NCBI GenBank assembly: GCA_003694425.1
Contig: RFJX01000242.1
Span: 1 to 9,343, forward strand
DNA from: Gammaproteobacteria bacterium
GTDB taxonomy: Bacteria > Pseudomonadota > Gammaproteobacteria > J113
Length of the DNA stretch: 9,343 nucleotides
Direction: 5' to 3'
Position numbers and translations under genes: made by a program. Numbering within the stretch: the stretch's first letter is position 1; the number at the start of each line of letters is the position of its first letter. The notes below the pieces were generated by a model that was not told where the DNA came from, made no database searches, and saw only the letters and a list, made by a program, of their open reading frames with translations. Of this stretch, positions 1 through 6,858 are shown piece after piece.

Positions 1-27
1 AGAGGGGAAATCACGCCCGTTCAGGCC

Positions 28-53
28 GACCGCCGGTCCTCGCCGGCCCGGTC
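28..53 (-). other. GC-rich inverted repeat at the 3' end of the secreted-protein gene
   Basis: An inverted repeat pairs GACCG-CCGG (28-36) with CCGG-CC-CGGTC (43-53). The loop is six bases and there is a two-base bulge on the right arm. It overlaps the stop codon of the minus-strand gene. On the minus strand it is followed by mixed sequence rather than a clear T-run, so it is not a textbook intrinsic terminator. It may protect the 3' end of the transcript or simply reflect high GC. The 27 bases to its left hold no feature I can support. Confidence 0.25.
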
Positions 54-828
54 ATGGCAGGCTGACCTTGCGCTGGGTGCGGGCGACCCCGGTATTGCCG
101 GTGGAGGGCTGGAAGGCGCTGATCAGCACCCGGTAGGTGCCCGGCTTCGGCGGCCGGAACTCGCCGATGAACAGCCCGCTCTCGCTGCTGAATTTCATCT
201 CCACCGGCCCGAAGCGCTCCCCGCCCAGCTCCGGCAGGGCCTCGAGGGTGAATTCCTCCGCCTTCCACAGACCGTCGGGCGTGATGGGACAGCCGCAGAG
301 CATGGTGACTTCCGCCATGATCATGAGGCGGCCGTCCTTCATCATCTGGGTCCAGCCATCCACGATCAGCCCCGGCATCTGCAGCACGATGCCGTCACCG
401 GCGGTCAGGTCCCGGCCCGGCAGCACCCAGGTGGTCACGCTCGCCTCCTGCAGGGCCTGGCGCCGGCCATAGGGGGCAAGCACCCGGATCCGGACCCATC
501 GGGGCCGTTCGATGTCCACGGTGGCGAGATATCCGCCCGTGCCCTCGTCACTGAGACGCTGCCGGCGCTGGTGCGGCTGGCTCATGATGCGTTCGGTATC
601 CCCGGTACTGCCGCGGATCATCCCCTGGTCGAGCAGCTCGCCGCTCTCGGCATCCTCGATCAGCACCCGGGCGCCGCCGATGCCGTCGGCGATGAACTTG
701 GCGTCGAGACTTTGCGCCCTGACCATGATGTGGGTGGGTACCGCCACGGCCGTATGGCTCGCCAGGAGCAGCAGCATGAACAGGCCGGCGAGTGATCCGG
801 ACCGGTGTGAGGGTTTGAGGGGGTTCAT
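52..828 (-). CDS. secreted protein of unknown function, two probable beta-sandwich domains
   Basis: I do not recognise this protein by name; 258 residues. Residues about 8-29 form a hydrophobic signal peptide (LFMLLLLASHTAVA) with likely cleavage after A29, so it is probably periplasmic or exported. Residues 33-150 look beta-rich and start with a carboxypeptidase-regulatory or Ig-like pattern (GARVLIEDAESGELL at 52-66). Residues 155-258 form a second beta-rich part ending in an Ig-like strand pattern (PGTYRVLISAFQPSTGNTG at 229-247). A Cys-Gly-Cys motif at 178-180 holds the only two cysteines, suggesting a vicinal-type disulfide or metal site. The ATG at 828 was chosen because GGAGG lies about 10 bases upstream and the signal peptide begins there; the open frame extends further upstream only into the end of dxs. 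It lies 28 bp downstream of dxs and is probably co-transcribed with it. Reality of the gene is well supported; its function is unknown. Confidence 0.8.
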   Translation of the reverse strand: MNPLKPSHRSGSLAGLFMLLLLASHTAVAVPTHIMVRAQSLDAKFIADGIGGARVLIEDAESGELLDQGMIRGSTGDTERIMSQPHQRRQRLSDEGTGGYLATVDIERPRWVRIRVLAPYGRRQALQEASVTTWVLPGRDLTAGDGIVLQMPGLIVDGWTQMMKDGRLMIMAEVTMLCGCPITPDGLWKAEEFTLEALPELGGERFGPVEMKFSSESGLFIGEFRPPKPGTYRVLISAFQPSTGNTGVARTQRKVSLP

Positions 829-856
829 CTGCAGTTGCCTCCAGCCCAGCGCCTTG

Positions 857-2758
857 TCAGGCCTGCCGGGTGCGTATGTTGGCCCGGGCCTCACCCAGCC
901 GGCCGCGGATGCGGGCCAGGATCTGCTCCGTGGTGAAACCGGCGGCCTCGCGCATGTCCTCCTGCGAGCCGTGTTCCAGGAGACGGTCGGGCATGCCGAT
1001 GTTGAGGACCGGGATCGCCACCTCACGGGCCTGCAGGAGTTCGTTCACCCCGCTGCCGGCGCCACCCTCCACCACGTTCTCCTCCAGGGTCACCAGCAGC
1101 TCATGGCCGGCGGCGAGCTCCAGGATCAGCGCCTCATCCAGCGGCTTGACGAAGCGCATGTTGGCCACGGTGGCATCGAGGACGTCGGCCACCTCTTCGG
1201 CCAGCGCCAGCGGCCAGCCGAATGCGAGCAGGGCGACCCCCCTGCCCCGGCGCCGGATCTCGCCCTTGCCGATGGGCAGGGCCGTCATCTCCTTCTCCAC
1301 CGGCACGCCGGGACCGCCGCCCCGGGGATAGCGAACCGCGGCCGGACCGTCATGCAGGAAGCCGGTGTAGAGCATCTGCCGGCATTCGTTCTCGTCGGCG
1401 GGGGCCATGATCACCATGCCTGGCAGGCAGCGCAGGAAGCTCAGGTCGTAGGCCCCGTTGTGGGTCGGGCCGTCGGCGCCGACACACCCGGCCCGATCGA
1501 TGGCGAACAGGACCGGCAGCGCATCGTTCACCACCACGTCGTGGATGAGCTGGTCGTAACCCCGCTGGAGGAAGGTGGAATAGATCGCGACCACCGGTTT
1601 GAGCCCCTCGCAGGCCATCCCTGCCGCCACCGTCACCGCGTGCTGCTCGGCGATGCCGACATCGAAGTAGCGGTCCGGATACTCCTGTTCGAAACGGACC
1701 AGACCGGAGCCCTCGCGCATCGCTGGGGTGATCGCGGTCAGTCTCGGGTCACGCGCAGCCATGTCGCAGACCCAGTCTCCGAAGACCTCGCTGTAGGTCA
1801 TCGATCGGGGCTTCCCGGACGAGACGATGCCCAGTTCCGGATCGAAGGGCGAGACACCGTGGTACTTGACCGGGTCCTCTTCGGCCGGCGCGTAGCCCTT
1901 GCCCTTGCGGGTGATGATGTGGAGGAACTGAGGCCCCTTCAGGTCGCGCATGTTGCGCAGGGTATGGACCAGCGTCTCCATGTCGTGGCCGTCGATGGGG
2001 CCGACATAATTGAAGCCCAGTTCCTCGAACAGGGTGCCGGGCGTCACCATCCCCTTGACGTGCTCTTCCGCGCGCCGTGCCAGCTCCAGTGCCGAAGGGA
2101 CCGAGGAGAGCACCTTCTTCCCCTGCTGGCGCATGGTATTCACGAACCTGCTCGTGATGAGCTGGGCAAAGCGGTTCGAGAGGGCCCCGACGTTGGGGGA
2201 AATCGACATGTTATTGTCGTTGAGGATCACCAGCAGGTCGGCCCCTTCGGCCCCGGCGTGGTTCATCGCCTCGAAGGGCTGGCCGGCGGTCATGCCGCCA
2301 TCGCCTATGATCGCCACACAGCGTCGCGCCTCCCCCTTCCTTCTCGCCGCGATGGCCATCCCCAGCGCGGCGCTGATGGAGGTGCTGGAATGGCCCACCC
2401 CGAAGGTGTCGTACTCGCTCTCGTCGCGCCGGGGGAAGGGGGCGAGCCCGCCCTTCTTGCGGATGGTGTGGAGGCGGTCACGGCGCCCGGTCAGCACCTT
2501 GTGGCAGTAGGCCTGGTGCCCGACATCCCATACCAGCCGGTCATGCGGGGTATCGAAGACGTAGTGCAGGGCGATCGAGAGCTCGACCGTACCGAGGCTG
2601 GCGGCGAAGTGCCCGCCAATCTGGCTGATGGTGTCGAGCAGAAATGAGCGCAGCTCCTCCGCGAGGGGTTCGAGCTGCGACTCCGGCAGCCGCCGCAGGT
2701 CCGCCGGTGAATCGATCTGCATCAGGGTGGGATATTTGCCAGTCTGGCCCATGATCAT
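857..2758 (-). CDS. dxs: 1-deoxy-D-xylulose-5-phosphate synthase
   Basis: DXS condenses pyruvate and glyceraldehyde 3-phosphate with loss of CO2, using thiamine diphosphate and Mg2+. It is the entry step of the cytoplasmic MEP pathway to IPP and DMAPP. The 633 residues are full length for the family (about 620-640). Visible motifs are H50 in [16 protein letters not shown], the WDVGHQAY segment (77-84), the ThDP-binding GDG at 152-154 continuing to NDNNMS (180-185), YVGPIDGHD (250-258) and the catalytic-Glu segment GIAEQHAV (E371). The C-terminal transketolase domain follows, with [11 protein letters not shown] near 556-566. The start is uncertain. ATG 2758 was chosen because family homology begins at KYPTL just after it. 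ATG 2752 is possible, and GTG 2812 would add 18 residues lacking family character; none has a strong Shine-Dalgarno. It is divergent from hpnH, which uses its isoprenoid product downstream. Confidence 0.97.
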   Translation of the reverse strand: MIMGQTGKYPTLMQIDSPADLRRLPESQLEPLAEELRSFLLDTISQIGGHFAASLGTVELSIALHYVFDTPHDRLVWDVGHQAYCHKVLTGRRDRLHTIRKKGGLAPFPRRDESEYDTFGVGHSSTSISAALGMAIAARRKGEARRCVAIIGDGGMTAGQPFEAMNHAGAEGADLLVILNDNNMSISPNVGALSNRFAQLITSRFVNTMRQQGKKVLSSVPSALELARRAEEHVKGMVTPGTLFEELGFNYVGPIDGHDMETLVHTLRNMRDLKGPQFLHIITRKGKGYAPAEEDPVKYHGVSPFDPELGIVSSGKPRSMTYSEVFGDWVCDMAARDPRLTAITPAMREGSGLVRFEQEYPDRYFDVGIAEQHAVTVAAGMACEGLKPVVAIYSTFLQRGYDQLIHDVVVNDALPVLFAIDRAGCVGADGPTHNGAYDLSFLRCLPGMVIMAPADENECRQMLYTGFLHDGPAAVRYPRGGGPGVPVEKEMTALPIGKGEIRRRGRGVALLAFGWPLALAEEVADVLDATVANMRFVKPLDEALILELAAGHELLVTLEENVVEGGAGSGVNELLQAREVAIPVLNIGMPDRLLEHGSQEDMREAAGFTTEQILARIRGRLGEARANIRTRQA

Positions 2759-2785
2759 CTGGTTGACAGCCACGTTGCGTTGCGT

Positions 2786-2814
2786 GAGTGGGGTACCGAA
2801 CCCCCGACCCACTC
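2786..2814 (-). other. inverted repeat in the probable dxs leader, with two alternative stems
   Basis: GAGTGGG (2786-2792) is the exact reverse complement of CCCACTC (2808-2814), a 7-bp stem with a 15-base loop. Inside it, GGGGT (2790-2794) can instead pair with ACCCC (2800-2804) around a 5-base loop. The two stems share bases and exclude each other. If dxs is transcribed from the promoter proposed at 2842-2870, this lies in the 5' untranslated RNA, about 28 bases before the chosen start. It could affect translation of dxs. No known riboswitch class was recognised. Confidence 0.45.
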
Positions 2815-2818
2815 TCGT

Positions 2819-2842
2819 TCAGAACCTAAAGAATGTTCCTGA
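2819..2842. promoter_or_regulatory. operator-like inverted repeat over the dxs transcription start region
   Basis: TCAGAAC (2819-2825) faces GTTCCTGA (2835-2842). The arms are reverse complements apart from one extra C, with the core GAAC-N9-GTTC. The site lies immediately at and downstream of the proposed dxs -10 box, where a repressor would act. The GAAC/GTTC half-sites recall LexA-like sites of some bacteria, but the 9-base spacing does not match the LexA motifs I know, so no regulator is assigned. Confidence 0.3.
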
Positions 2843-2870
2843 TTATGGAGAGGGCGAACCGACCATGCAA
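2842..2870 (-). promoter_or_regulatory. candidate sigma70 promoter of dxs
   Basis: Read on the minus strand, a -35 TTGCAT (2865-2870) is followed by exactly 17 bases and then a -10 CATAAT (2842-2847). The -10 matches the consensus at five of six positions. The -35 keeps only the TTG half. Initiation would fall near 2835, leaving a leader of about 77 bases before the chosen dxs start. The left copy of the 18-bp direct repeat fills the spacer between the two boxes. Confidence 0.5.
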
Positions 2871-2915
2871 GCCGGAGGCCGGCCAGCCCCGTAACCGGGA
2901 GAGGGCGGACGGACA
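2847..2915. repeat. 18-bp imperfect direct repeat, two copies 51 bp apart
   Basis: Copy one, GGAGAGGGCGAACCGACC, spans 2847-2864. Copy two, GGAGAGGGCGGACGGACA, spans 2898-2915. They agree at 15 of 18 positions, including the first ten. The offset of 51 bp is close to five helical turns. Copy one occupies the spacer of the proposed dxs promoter. Between the copies is a compact hairpin, GCCGG-AGG-CCGGC (2871-2883). The copies could be paired activator or repressor sites for the divergent genes, or parts of a structured hpnH leader RNA. No known regulator or riboswitch was recognised. Confidence 0.45.
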
Positions 2916-2957
2916 GGGTAACTGTACTTCATGGGGCGAATCCATTATCTTGTGCGG

Positions 2958-2979
2958 ATTACCTGACAAATCAGGCAAT
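2958..2979. promoter_or_regulatory. operator-like palindrome upstream of hpnH
   Basis: ATTACCTGA (2958-2966) and TCAGGCAAT (2971-2979) are reverse complements at eight of nine positions around a 4-base spacer, CAAA. The palindrome lies 25 bp before the hpnH start, at or near where its promoter should be. The size and form suit a homodimeric regulator. The CTGA/TCAG core loosely resembles Rrf2-family sites such as those of IscR, which would be attractive for an Fe-S enzyme gene, but the match is too weak to name it. I could not pick a convincing -10/-35 pair for hpnH. TTATCT at 2945-2950 and a TTCAGA-N17-GATTAT pair at 2818-2846 are weak possibilities. Confidence 0.4.
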
Positions 2980-3004
2980 AACCACGAAACACAGGGGGTA
3001 TTCC

Positions 3005-4129
3005 ATGTCGGTTCCACTGATCCAGCAATACCGGGTGGCGCGCTACCTCCTCGGTCAGAAGCTGCGCGGCAACAAGCGATACCCGCTGGTGCTGATGCTG
3101 GAGCCCCTGTTCCGCTGCAACCTCGCCTGCGCCGGCTGCGGCAAGATCGACTATCCGGACGAGATCCTCGACAAGCGGCTCGGTTATGAGGAGTGCATGG
3201 CCGCCATCGACGAATGCGGCGCGCCCATCGTCTCCATCGCCGGTGGCGAGCCGCTCATCCACAAGGAGATGCCCCGCATCGTCGAGGGCTTCATCGAGCG
3301 CAGGAAATTCGTCTATCTCTGCACCAATGCCCTGCTGCTCGACCGCCGAATGGACGACTACGAGCCGAGCCCCTACCTGACCTTCTCGGTCCATCTGGAC
3401 GGAAACGAGGATCGGCATGACGCCTCGGTCTGCCGCCCCGGCGTCTTCCGCAAGGTGACCGAGGTGATCCGCAAGGCCCGGGAGCGCGGCTTCCGGGTGA
3501 CCATCAACTGTACCCTGTTCCAGGGCGAGAGCGCGGAGGAGGTCGCCCGGTTCATGGACCGGATGATGGAGCTCGGGGTGGAAGGGGTGACCATCTCCCC
3601 CGGATACAGCTACGAGCGGGCCCCGCGCCAGGACGTGTTCCTCAACCGCCGCAACGCCAAGCAGCTCTTCCGTGACCTGTTCCGGCTGGGGCGCGGACGC
3701 AAGTGGAGATTCAACCAGTCCTCCCTCTATCTCGATTTCCTGGCCGGCAACCAGGCCTTTGAATGCACCCCCTGGGGCAACCCCACCCGCAACATCTTCG
3801 GCTGGCAGAAGCCGTGCTATCTGCTGAACGAGGGCTACGCCCCCTCCTTCCGCGCCCTGATGGAGGAGACCGAGTGGCACAACTACGGCACCGGCCGCAA
3901 TCCCAAGTGCGCCGACTGCATGGTCCACTGCGGTTACGAGCCGACCGCCGTCAACGCCACCTTCAGCAACCCCTTGCGTGCCCTGCGGGTGTTCCTGTCC
4001 GGGCCCCGGACCGAGGGTCCGATGGCTCCGGAGCCGGAGATCCGCTACGCCCAGGAGGAGGCCCTCTCCGGTGAGGACAAGGGCGGCGCGGAGGGAGCAC
4101 CCGCCTGCGCCCAGCAGCGGGTCGCCTGA
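3005..4129 (+). CDS. hpnH: adenosylhopane synthase, radical SAM enzyme HpnH
   Basis: HpnH joins the 5'-deoxyadenosyl radical from SAM to hopene (diploptene), giving adenosylhopane, the first intermediate of C35 hopanoid side chains. The 374 residues fit the family. The 4Fe-4S site is CNLACAGC, with C38, C42 and C45 in the CX3CX2C spacing, and the SAM-contact motif GGEP is at 80-83. C106 in LCTNALLL matches the cysteine I recall being reported as the hydrogen-atom donor in characterised HpnH. A second cysteine cluster, KCADCMVHCGYE, lies near residues 301-312. The last 40 or so residues are polar and low in complexity. The ATG at 3005 is preceded by AGGGGG at the usual distance. hpnB follows after 18 bp, so the two are likely one operon. 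The identification is firm. Confidence 0.96.
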   Translation: MSVPLIQQYRVARYLLGQKLRGNKRYPLVLMLEPLFRCNLACAGCGKIDYPDEILDKRLGYEECMAAIDECGAPIVSIAGGEPLIHKEMPRIVEGFIERRKFVYLCTNALLLDRRMDDYEPSPYLTFSVHLDGNEDRHDASVCRPGVFRKVTEVIRKARERGFRVTINCTLFQGESAEEVARFMDRMMELGVEGVTISPGYSYERAPRQDVFLNRRNAKQLFRDLFRLGRGRKWRFNQSSLYLDFLAGNQAFECTPWGNPTRNIFGWQKPCYLLNEGYAPSFRALMEETEWHNYGTGRNPKCADCMVHCGYEPTAVNATFSNPLRALRVFLSGPRTEGPMAPEPEIRYAQEEALSGEDKGGAEGAPACAQQRVA

Positions 4130-4147
4130 CCCCGGGACAGGCGCGCC

Positions 4148-5269
4148 TTGAGCGCGACGCTGGTCCACTGGCTGGCCCTCTCCGGTCTCGGCCTGTGGAT
4201 AGTCATCCTCCTGCTACCCTGGCGTCCCTGGTCGACCCGTGAAAGCCTCGATGGCGACACCACCATCACGGATGCCGATCTCTCCGACGTAACCGTCCTG
4301 GTCCCGGCCCGCAACGAGGCCCGCCACATCGCCGCCACCCTCGAGGGCCTGCGGCGGCAGGGCCACTCCCTCGAGGTGGTGGTGATCGATGACCACTCGG
4401 ACGATGACACCTCCGGGGCCGCTGCCCGGGTCCCGCTGGACGGGCTGAGGATCGTCCGTCCCCCTCCGCTGGAGGAGGGGTGGAGCGGCAAGCTGTGGGC
4501 GCTGCAGGCCGGCCTCCCCCATGCCTCGAGACCCCTGCTCCTGCTCCTCGACGCAGACATCCTCCTGCGGCCCGGGACCATCCCCGCTCTGCGCGCAAAG
4601 CTCCTGCGTGAAGGGCTCGATCTGGTCTCGCTGATGGCTCGCCTGCGGATGGAGAACGCCTGGGAACGCTGTCTGATGCCGGCCTTCATCTACTTCTTCA
4701 AGCTGCTCTATCCCTTCTCCCTGGCCAACTCGCGCTCGCCCCTGGTGGCGGCCGCCGCCGGCGGCTGCATCCTCATGCGCCGCCAGCGGCTGGACCAGAT
4801 CGGCGGTTTTCACGCCCTGCGGGATGCCCTGATTGACGACTGCACCCTTGCCGCCCGGGTCAAGGCGACGGGGGGACGCACCTGGCTGGGCCTCACCCAC
4901 AGCGCCGTCAGTCAGCGCGGATATGACGGTCTGGCACCGATATGGGAGATGGTCGCACGCACCGCCTTCACCCAGCTGCGCTATTCCACCACCCTCCTGG
5001 TCTCCTGCACGCTGCTCATGACGATCGCCTTCCCTGCTCCCGTGCTGGCAATCCTGGCCGGCGGCAGGGAGACACTCATCGGGCTGGGCGCCCTGGCCCT
5101 CATGCTGCTCACCTATCTCCCCGTGCTCGACTACTACCGCCTCCCCCGGTCCTGGCTGCTGACGCTCCCCCTGGCCGGTTGCCTCTACCTGGCCATGACC
5201 TGGTCCTCCGCGTGGCGCTACTGGCGCGGCCATCGCTCCCGCTGGAAGGGCCGGGTCTACGCGCGCTGA
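4148..5269 (+). CDS. hpnB: hopene-associated glycosyltransferase HpnB, family 2
   Basis: This is a membrane-bound family-2 glycosyltransferase of the type found beside hopanoid genes; its exact acceptor and sugar are not settled as far as I know. In the 373 residues, one N-terminal membrane segment (about 7-26) precedes a cytoplasmic GT-A domain. That domain has VPARNEA (52-58), DDHSDDDTSG (81-90), the metal-binding DAD within LLDADILL (133-140), the acidic pair DD (230-231) in the catalytic-base region, and QLRYS (276-280), which takes the place of the usual Q/RxxRW. Two or three C-terminal hydrophobic stretches (about 283-352) follow, with a basic tail. The start is a TTG at 4148, with CAGG a few bases upstream. 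No ATG suits, since the first hydrophobic segment begins directly after it. It lies 18 bp after hpnH. Confidence 0.9.
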   Translation: MSATLVHWLALSGLGLWIVILLLPWRPWSTRESLDGDTTITDADLSDVTVLVPARNEARHIAATLEGLRRQGHSLEVVVIDDHSDDDTSGAAARVPLDGLRIVRPPPLEEGWSGKLWALQAGLPHASRPLLLLLDADILLRPGTIPALRAKLLREGLDLVSLMARLRMENAWERCLMPAFIYFFKLLYPFSLANSRSPLVAAAAGGCILMRRQRLDQIGGFHALRDALIDDCTLAARVKATGGRTWLGLTHSAVSQRGYDGLAPIWEMVARTAFTQLRYSTTLLVSCTLLMTIAFPAPVLAILAGGRETLIGLGALALMLLTYLPVLDYYRLPRSWLLTLPLAGCLYLAMTWSSAWRYWRGHRSRWKGRVYAR

Positions 5270-5363
5270 ACGCCACGGGAAGGGAGCGGTCGAAGCTTCA
5301 GCGATCGGTGATGCTCGAGGCATCTGCTGTATCATAACTGCAACAATCCATGAGGGACCTGTC

Positions 5364-5972
5364 ATGACCCTGCCGTGTCTGCCCTTCGCCTGGCTGCTCC
5401 TGCTCCTGCTCGTCATTCCCCTGCCGGCCCCGGCCGATGAGGCCACAGTCGTGGTCTCCAGGTTGCAGGAGGCCCTCCTGCAGAGCATGAAGGAGGGGGA
5501 GAAGCTCGGTTTCGAGGGGCGTTATCGCCTGCTGGAACCGGTGGTCGAGGAGGCCTTCGATTTCCCCGCCATAGCCAGGCTGGTCCTGGGTCGCTTCTGG
5601 CGCAAACTGGATCCGCAGCAGCGGGAGGCCTTTCTCGACGCCTTCCGTGAGCTGAGCGTGGCCACCTATGCCCACCGCTTCGATACCTGGAATGGTGAGC
5701 GATTCGAGACAGCAGAAGAAAAAATGTTGAAAAAGGACCGCAGATTGATTAAAACGTACCTCGTGAAGGCGAATGGCGAGCGGGTGGAGCTGGACTATCT
5801 GGTCCACCGCAGGGGTGAGAACTGGAAGATCCTCAACGTCATCGCCGATGGGGTCAGCGACCTCTCGCTCAAGAGGGCGGAATATACCAGCATCATAAAA
5901 GATAAAGGTTTCCCGCAACTGCTCGATAAACTGCACGAGAACATCGAGCGCTACCGGCACGAAGGGCGGTAG
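5364..5972 (+). CDS. hpnM: hopanoid-associated MlaC/Ttg2D-family periplasmic carrier HpnM
   Basis: The family comprises periplasmic lipid-binding proteins (MlaC, Ttg2D) that ferry lipids between inner and outer membranes. HpnM is the version tied to hopanoid clusters, usually partnered with the RND-like exporter HpnN. The 202 residues begin with a signal peptide: a leucine-rich core at about 9-18 and likely cleavage after APA near residue 24. The family body shows YRLLEPVVEEAFDFPAIARL (54-73), LDPQQREAFLDAFRELSVATYAHRFD and a C-terminal ENWKILNVIADGVSDLSL that matches MlaC. GAGGG sits just ahead of the ATG. A 94-bp gap separates it from hpnB, with a weak -10-like TATCAT at 5330-5335 and no good -35, so it may have its own promoter or be read from hpnH. 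A locally A-rich patch (5711-5757) carries runs of six and five A within the frame. No hpnN is present in the window. Confidence 0.87.
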   Translation: MTLPCLPFAWLLLLLLVIPLPAPADEATVVVSRLQEALLQSMKEGEKLGFEGRYRLLEPVVEEAFDFPAIARLVLGRFWRKLDPQQREAFLDAFRELSVATYAHRFDTWNGERFETAEEKMLKKDRRLIKTYLVKANGERVELDYLVHRRGENWKILNVIADGVSDLSLKRAEYTSIIKDKGFPQLLDKLHENIERYRHEGR

Positions 5973-6009
5973 CGGGAAACGGCCCAATCACTGCTGACAG
6001 GGGTATGTC

Positions 6010-6756
6010 ATGGGGAATATCAGAACGTGTGGGGTCTGGCTGACTGCACTGCTCGCTCTCGGTCTGCTGTCAGGTTGCGCAACGACCAATACGGAAGGTG
6101 ACCCGCTCGAACCGCTCAACCGCACCTTCTACAACATCAACGACACCCTGGACAAGGGCCTGATCAAGCCGGTGGCCGAGGTCTACGGCAAGTACACCCC
6201 CAAACCGGTCCGCACCGGGATCACCAACTTCTTCGACAACCTCGGCCTCATCAACACCGTCGCCAACGACATCCTCCAGGGCAAGATGGGACAGGCGCTC
6301 TCGGACTCCGCGCGTTTCGTCTTCAACAGCACGCTCGGGATCGGCGGCCTGTTCGACGTCGCCACCGGCATGGGGCTCGAACACCACAAGGAGGACCTGG
6401 GCCAGACCTTCGGTGTATGGGGCTTCGGCGAGGGGGCGTACCTGAACCTCCCGCTCAGGGGGCCCAACTCGGTGCGTGACGCACCCGACCTGGTAACCAG
6501 CGCCTACCTCAACCCGATCTTCTATCTCAACAGCGTCGTGACCATCCCGCTGGCGGTGCTCGACGGCATCAACACCCGGGCCAACCTGCTGGAGGCCACC
6601 AACGTGGTGCAGGAGGCGGCCCTCGATCCCTACATCTTCACCCGCGAGGCCTACCGCCAGCGACGCATCTACGACATCTACGACGGGGAGCCCCCGCTGG
6701 AGGAGATCAACGGCGAACCGGACGAGGAGGAAGAGGGGGTACTCAGCATAGAATAA
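6010..6756 (+). CDS. mlaA: MlaA/VacJ outer-membrane lipoprotein
   Basis: MlaA is an outer-membrane lipoprotein that works with porins and the MlaC carrier to remove misplaced phospholipids from the outer leaflet. Its 248 residues start with a lipoprotein signal ending in the lipobox LSGC, with the lipidated cysteine at C23. The conserved body includes DPLEPLNRTFYNINDTLDK (31-49), VRTGITNFFDNLG (67-79) and the family hallmark HHKEDLGQTFGVWG (124-137), followed by YLNLPLRGPNSVRD. The last 25 residues are strongly acidic (DEEEEG), beyond the conserved fold. AGGGG precedes the ATG closely. It follows hpnM by 37 bp and ends just ahead of a strong terminator, so it is the last gene of the string. 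Its position behind hpnM suggests that the two function together, perhaps on hopanoids as well as phospholipids; that is inference. Confidence 0.95.
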   Translation: MGNIRTCGVWLTALLALGLLSGCATTNTEGDPLEPLNRTFYNINDTLDKGLIKPVAEVYGKYTPKPVRTGITNFFDNLGLINTVANDILQGKMGQALSDSARFVFNSTLGIGGLFDVATGMGLEHHKEDLGQTFGVWGFGEGAYLNLPLRGPNSVRDAPDLVTSAYLNPIFYLNSVVTIPLAVLDGINTRANLLEATNVVQEAALDPYIFTREAYRQRRIYDIYDGEPPLEEINGEPDEEEEGVLSIE

Positions 6757-6784
6757 GAACGAAAATCCCTCTCTGCATGACGAC

Positions 6785-6810
6785 AAGGGCCCGCAAGGGC
6801 CCTTCTTTTT
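6785..6810 (+). terminator. intrinsic terminator after mlaA
   Basis: An uninterrupted 8-bp stem, AAGGGCCC (6785-6792) with GGGCCCTT (6797-6804), is closed by a GCAA tetraloop of the stable GNRA type. It is followed by C and five T (6805-6810). It begins 28 bases after the mlaA stop. It marks the end of the hopanoid/Mla transcription unit and separates it from the next gene. Confidence 0.92.
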
Positions 6811-6858
6811 CTCCCCTGCCCGACGCCGGAAGCGATACCTCGATCACGTTTTTTCCCG

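Noticed and set aside
512..2647. A 711-codon open frame on the plus strand, antisense to dxs.
   Set aside because: Its product has no recognisable family and is rich in H, R, G and D as expected for an antisense shadow of a GC-rich gene; dxs on the other strand is unambiguous.
2763..2768. A perfect TTGACA on the plus strand, as a -35 box toward hpnH.
   Set aside because: Nothing like a -10 box lies 16-18 bases downstream (GAGTGG and neighbours), and it is 240 bp from hpnH.
2819..2842. GGAAC...TCTGA on the minus strand as a sigmaE promoter for dxs.
   Set aside because: The spacing between the two boxes is only about 11 bases, too short for RpoE; the inverted-repeat reading is better.
2847..2935. 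A cyclic-di-GMP (GEMM) or other known riboswitch ahead of hpnH.
   Set aside because: AGGGCGAACC and TGCAAGCC look faintly like GEMM, but the conserved core and the final GGTAGCGGGGTTACC-like element are not present in the right order.
2945..4168. A 407-codon open frame on the minus strand across hpnH.
   Set aside because: It is an antisense shadow of hpnH, which has all its catalytic motifs; the shadow shows no domain and lacks a good start.
4214..5488. A 424-codon minus-strand frame across hpnB and the start of hpnM.
   Set aside because: Low-complexity Q/G/E/P-rich translation opposite two well-supported genes; an artefact of high GC.
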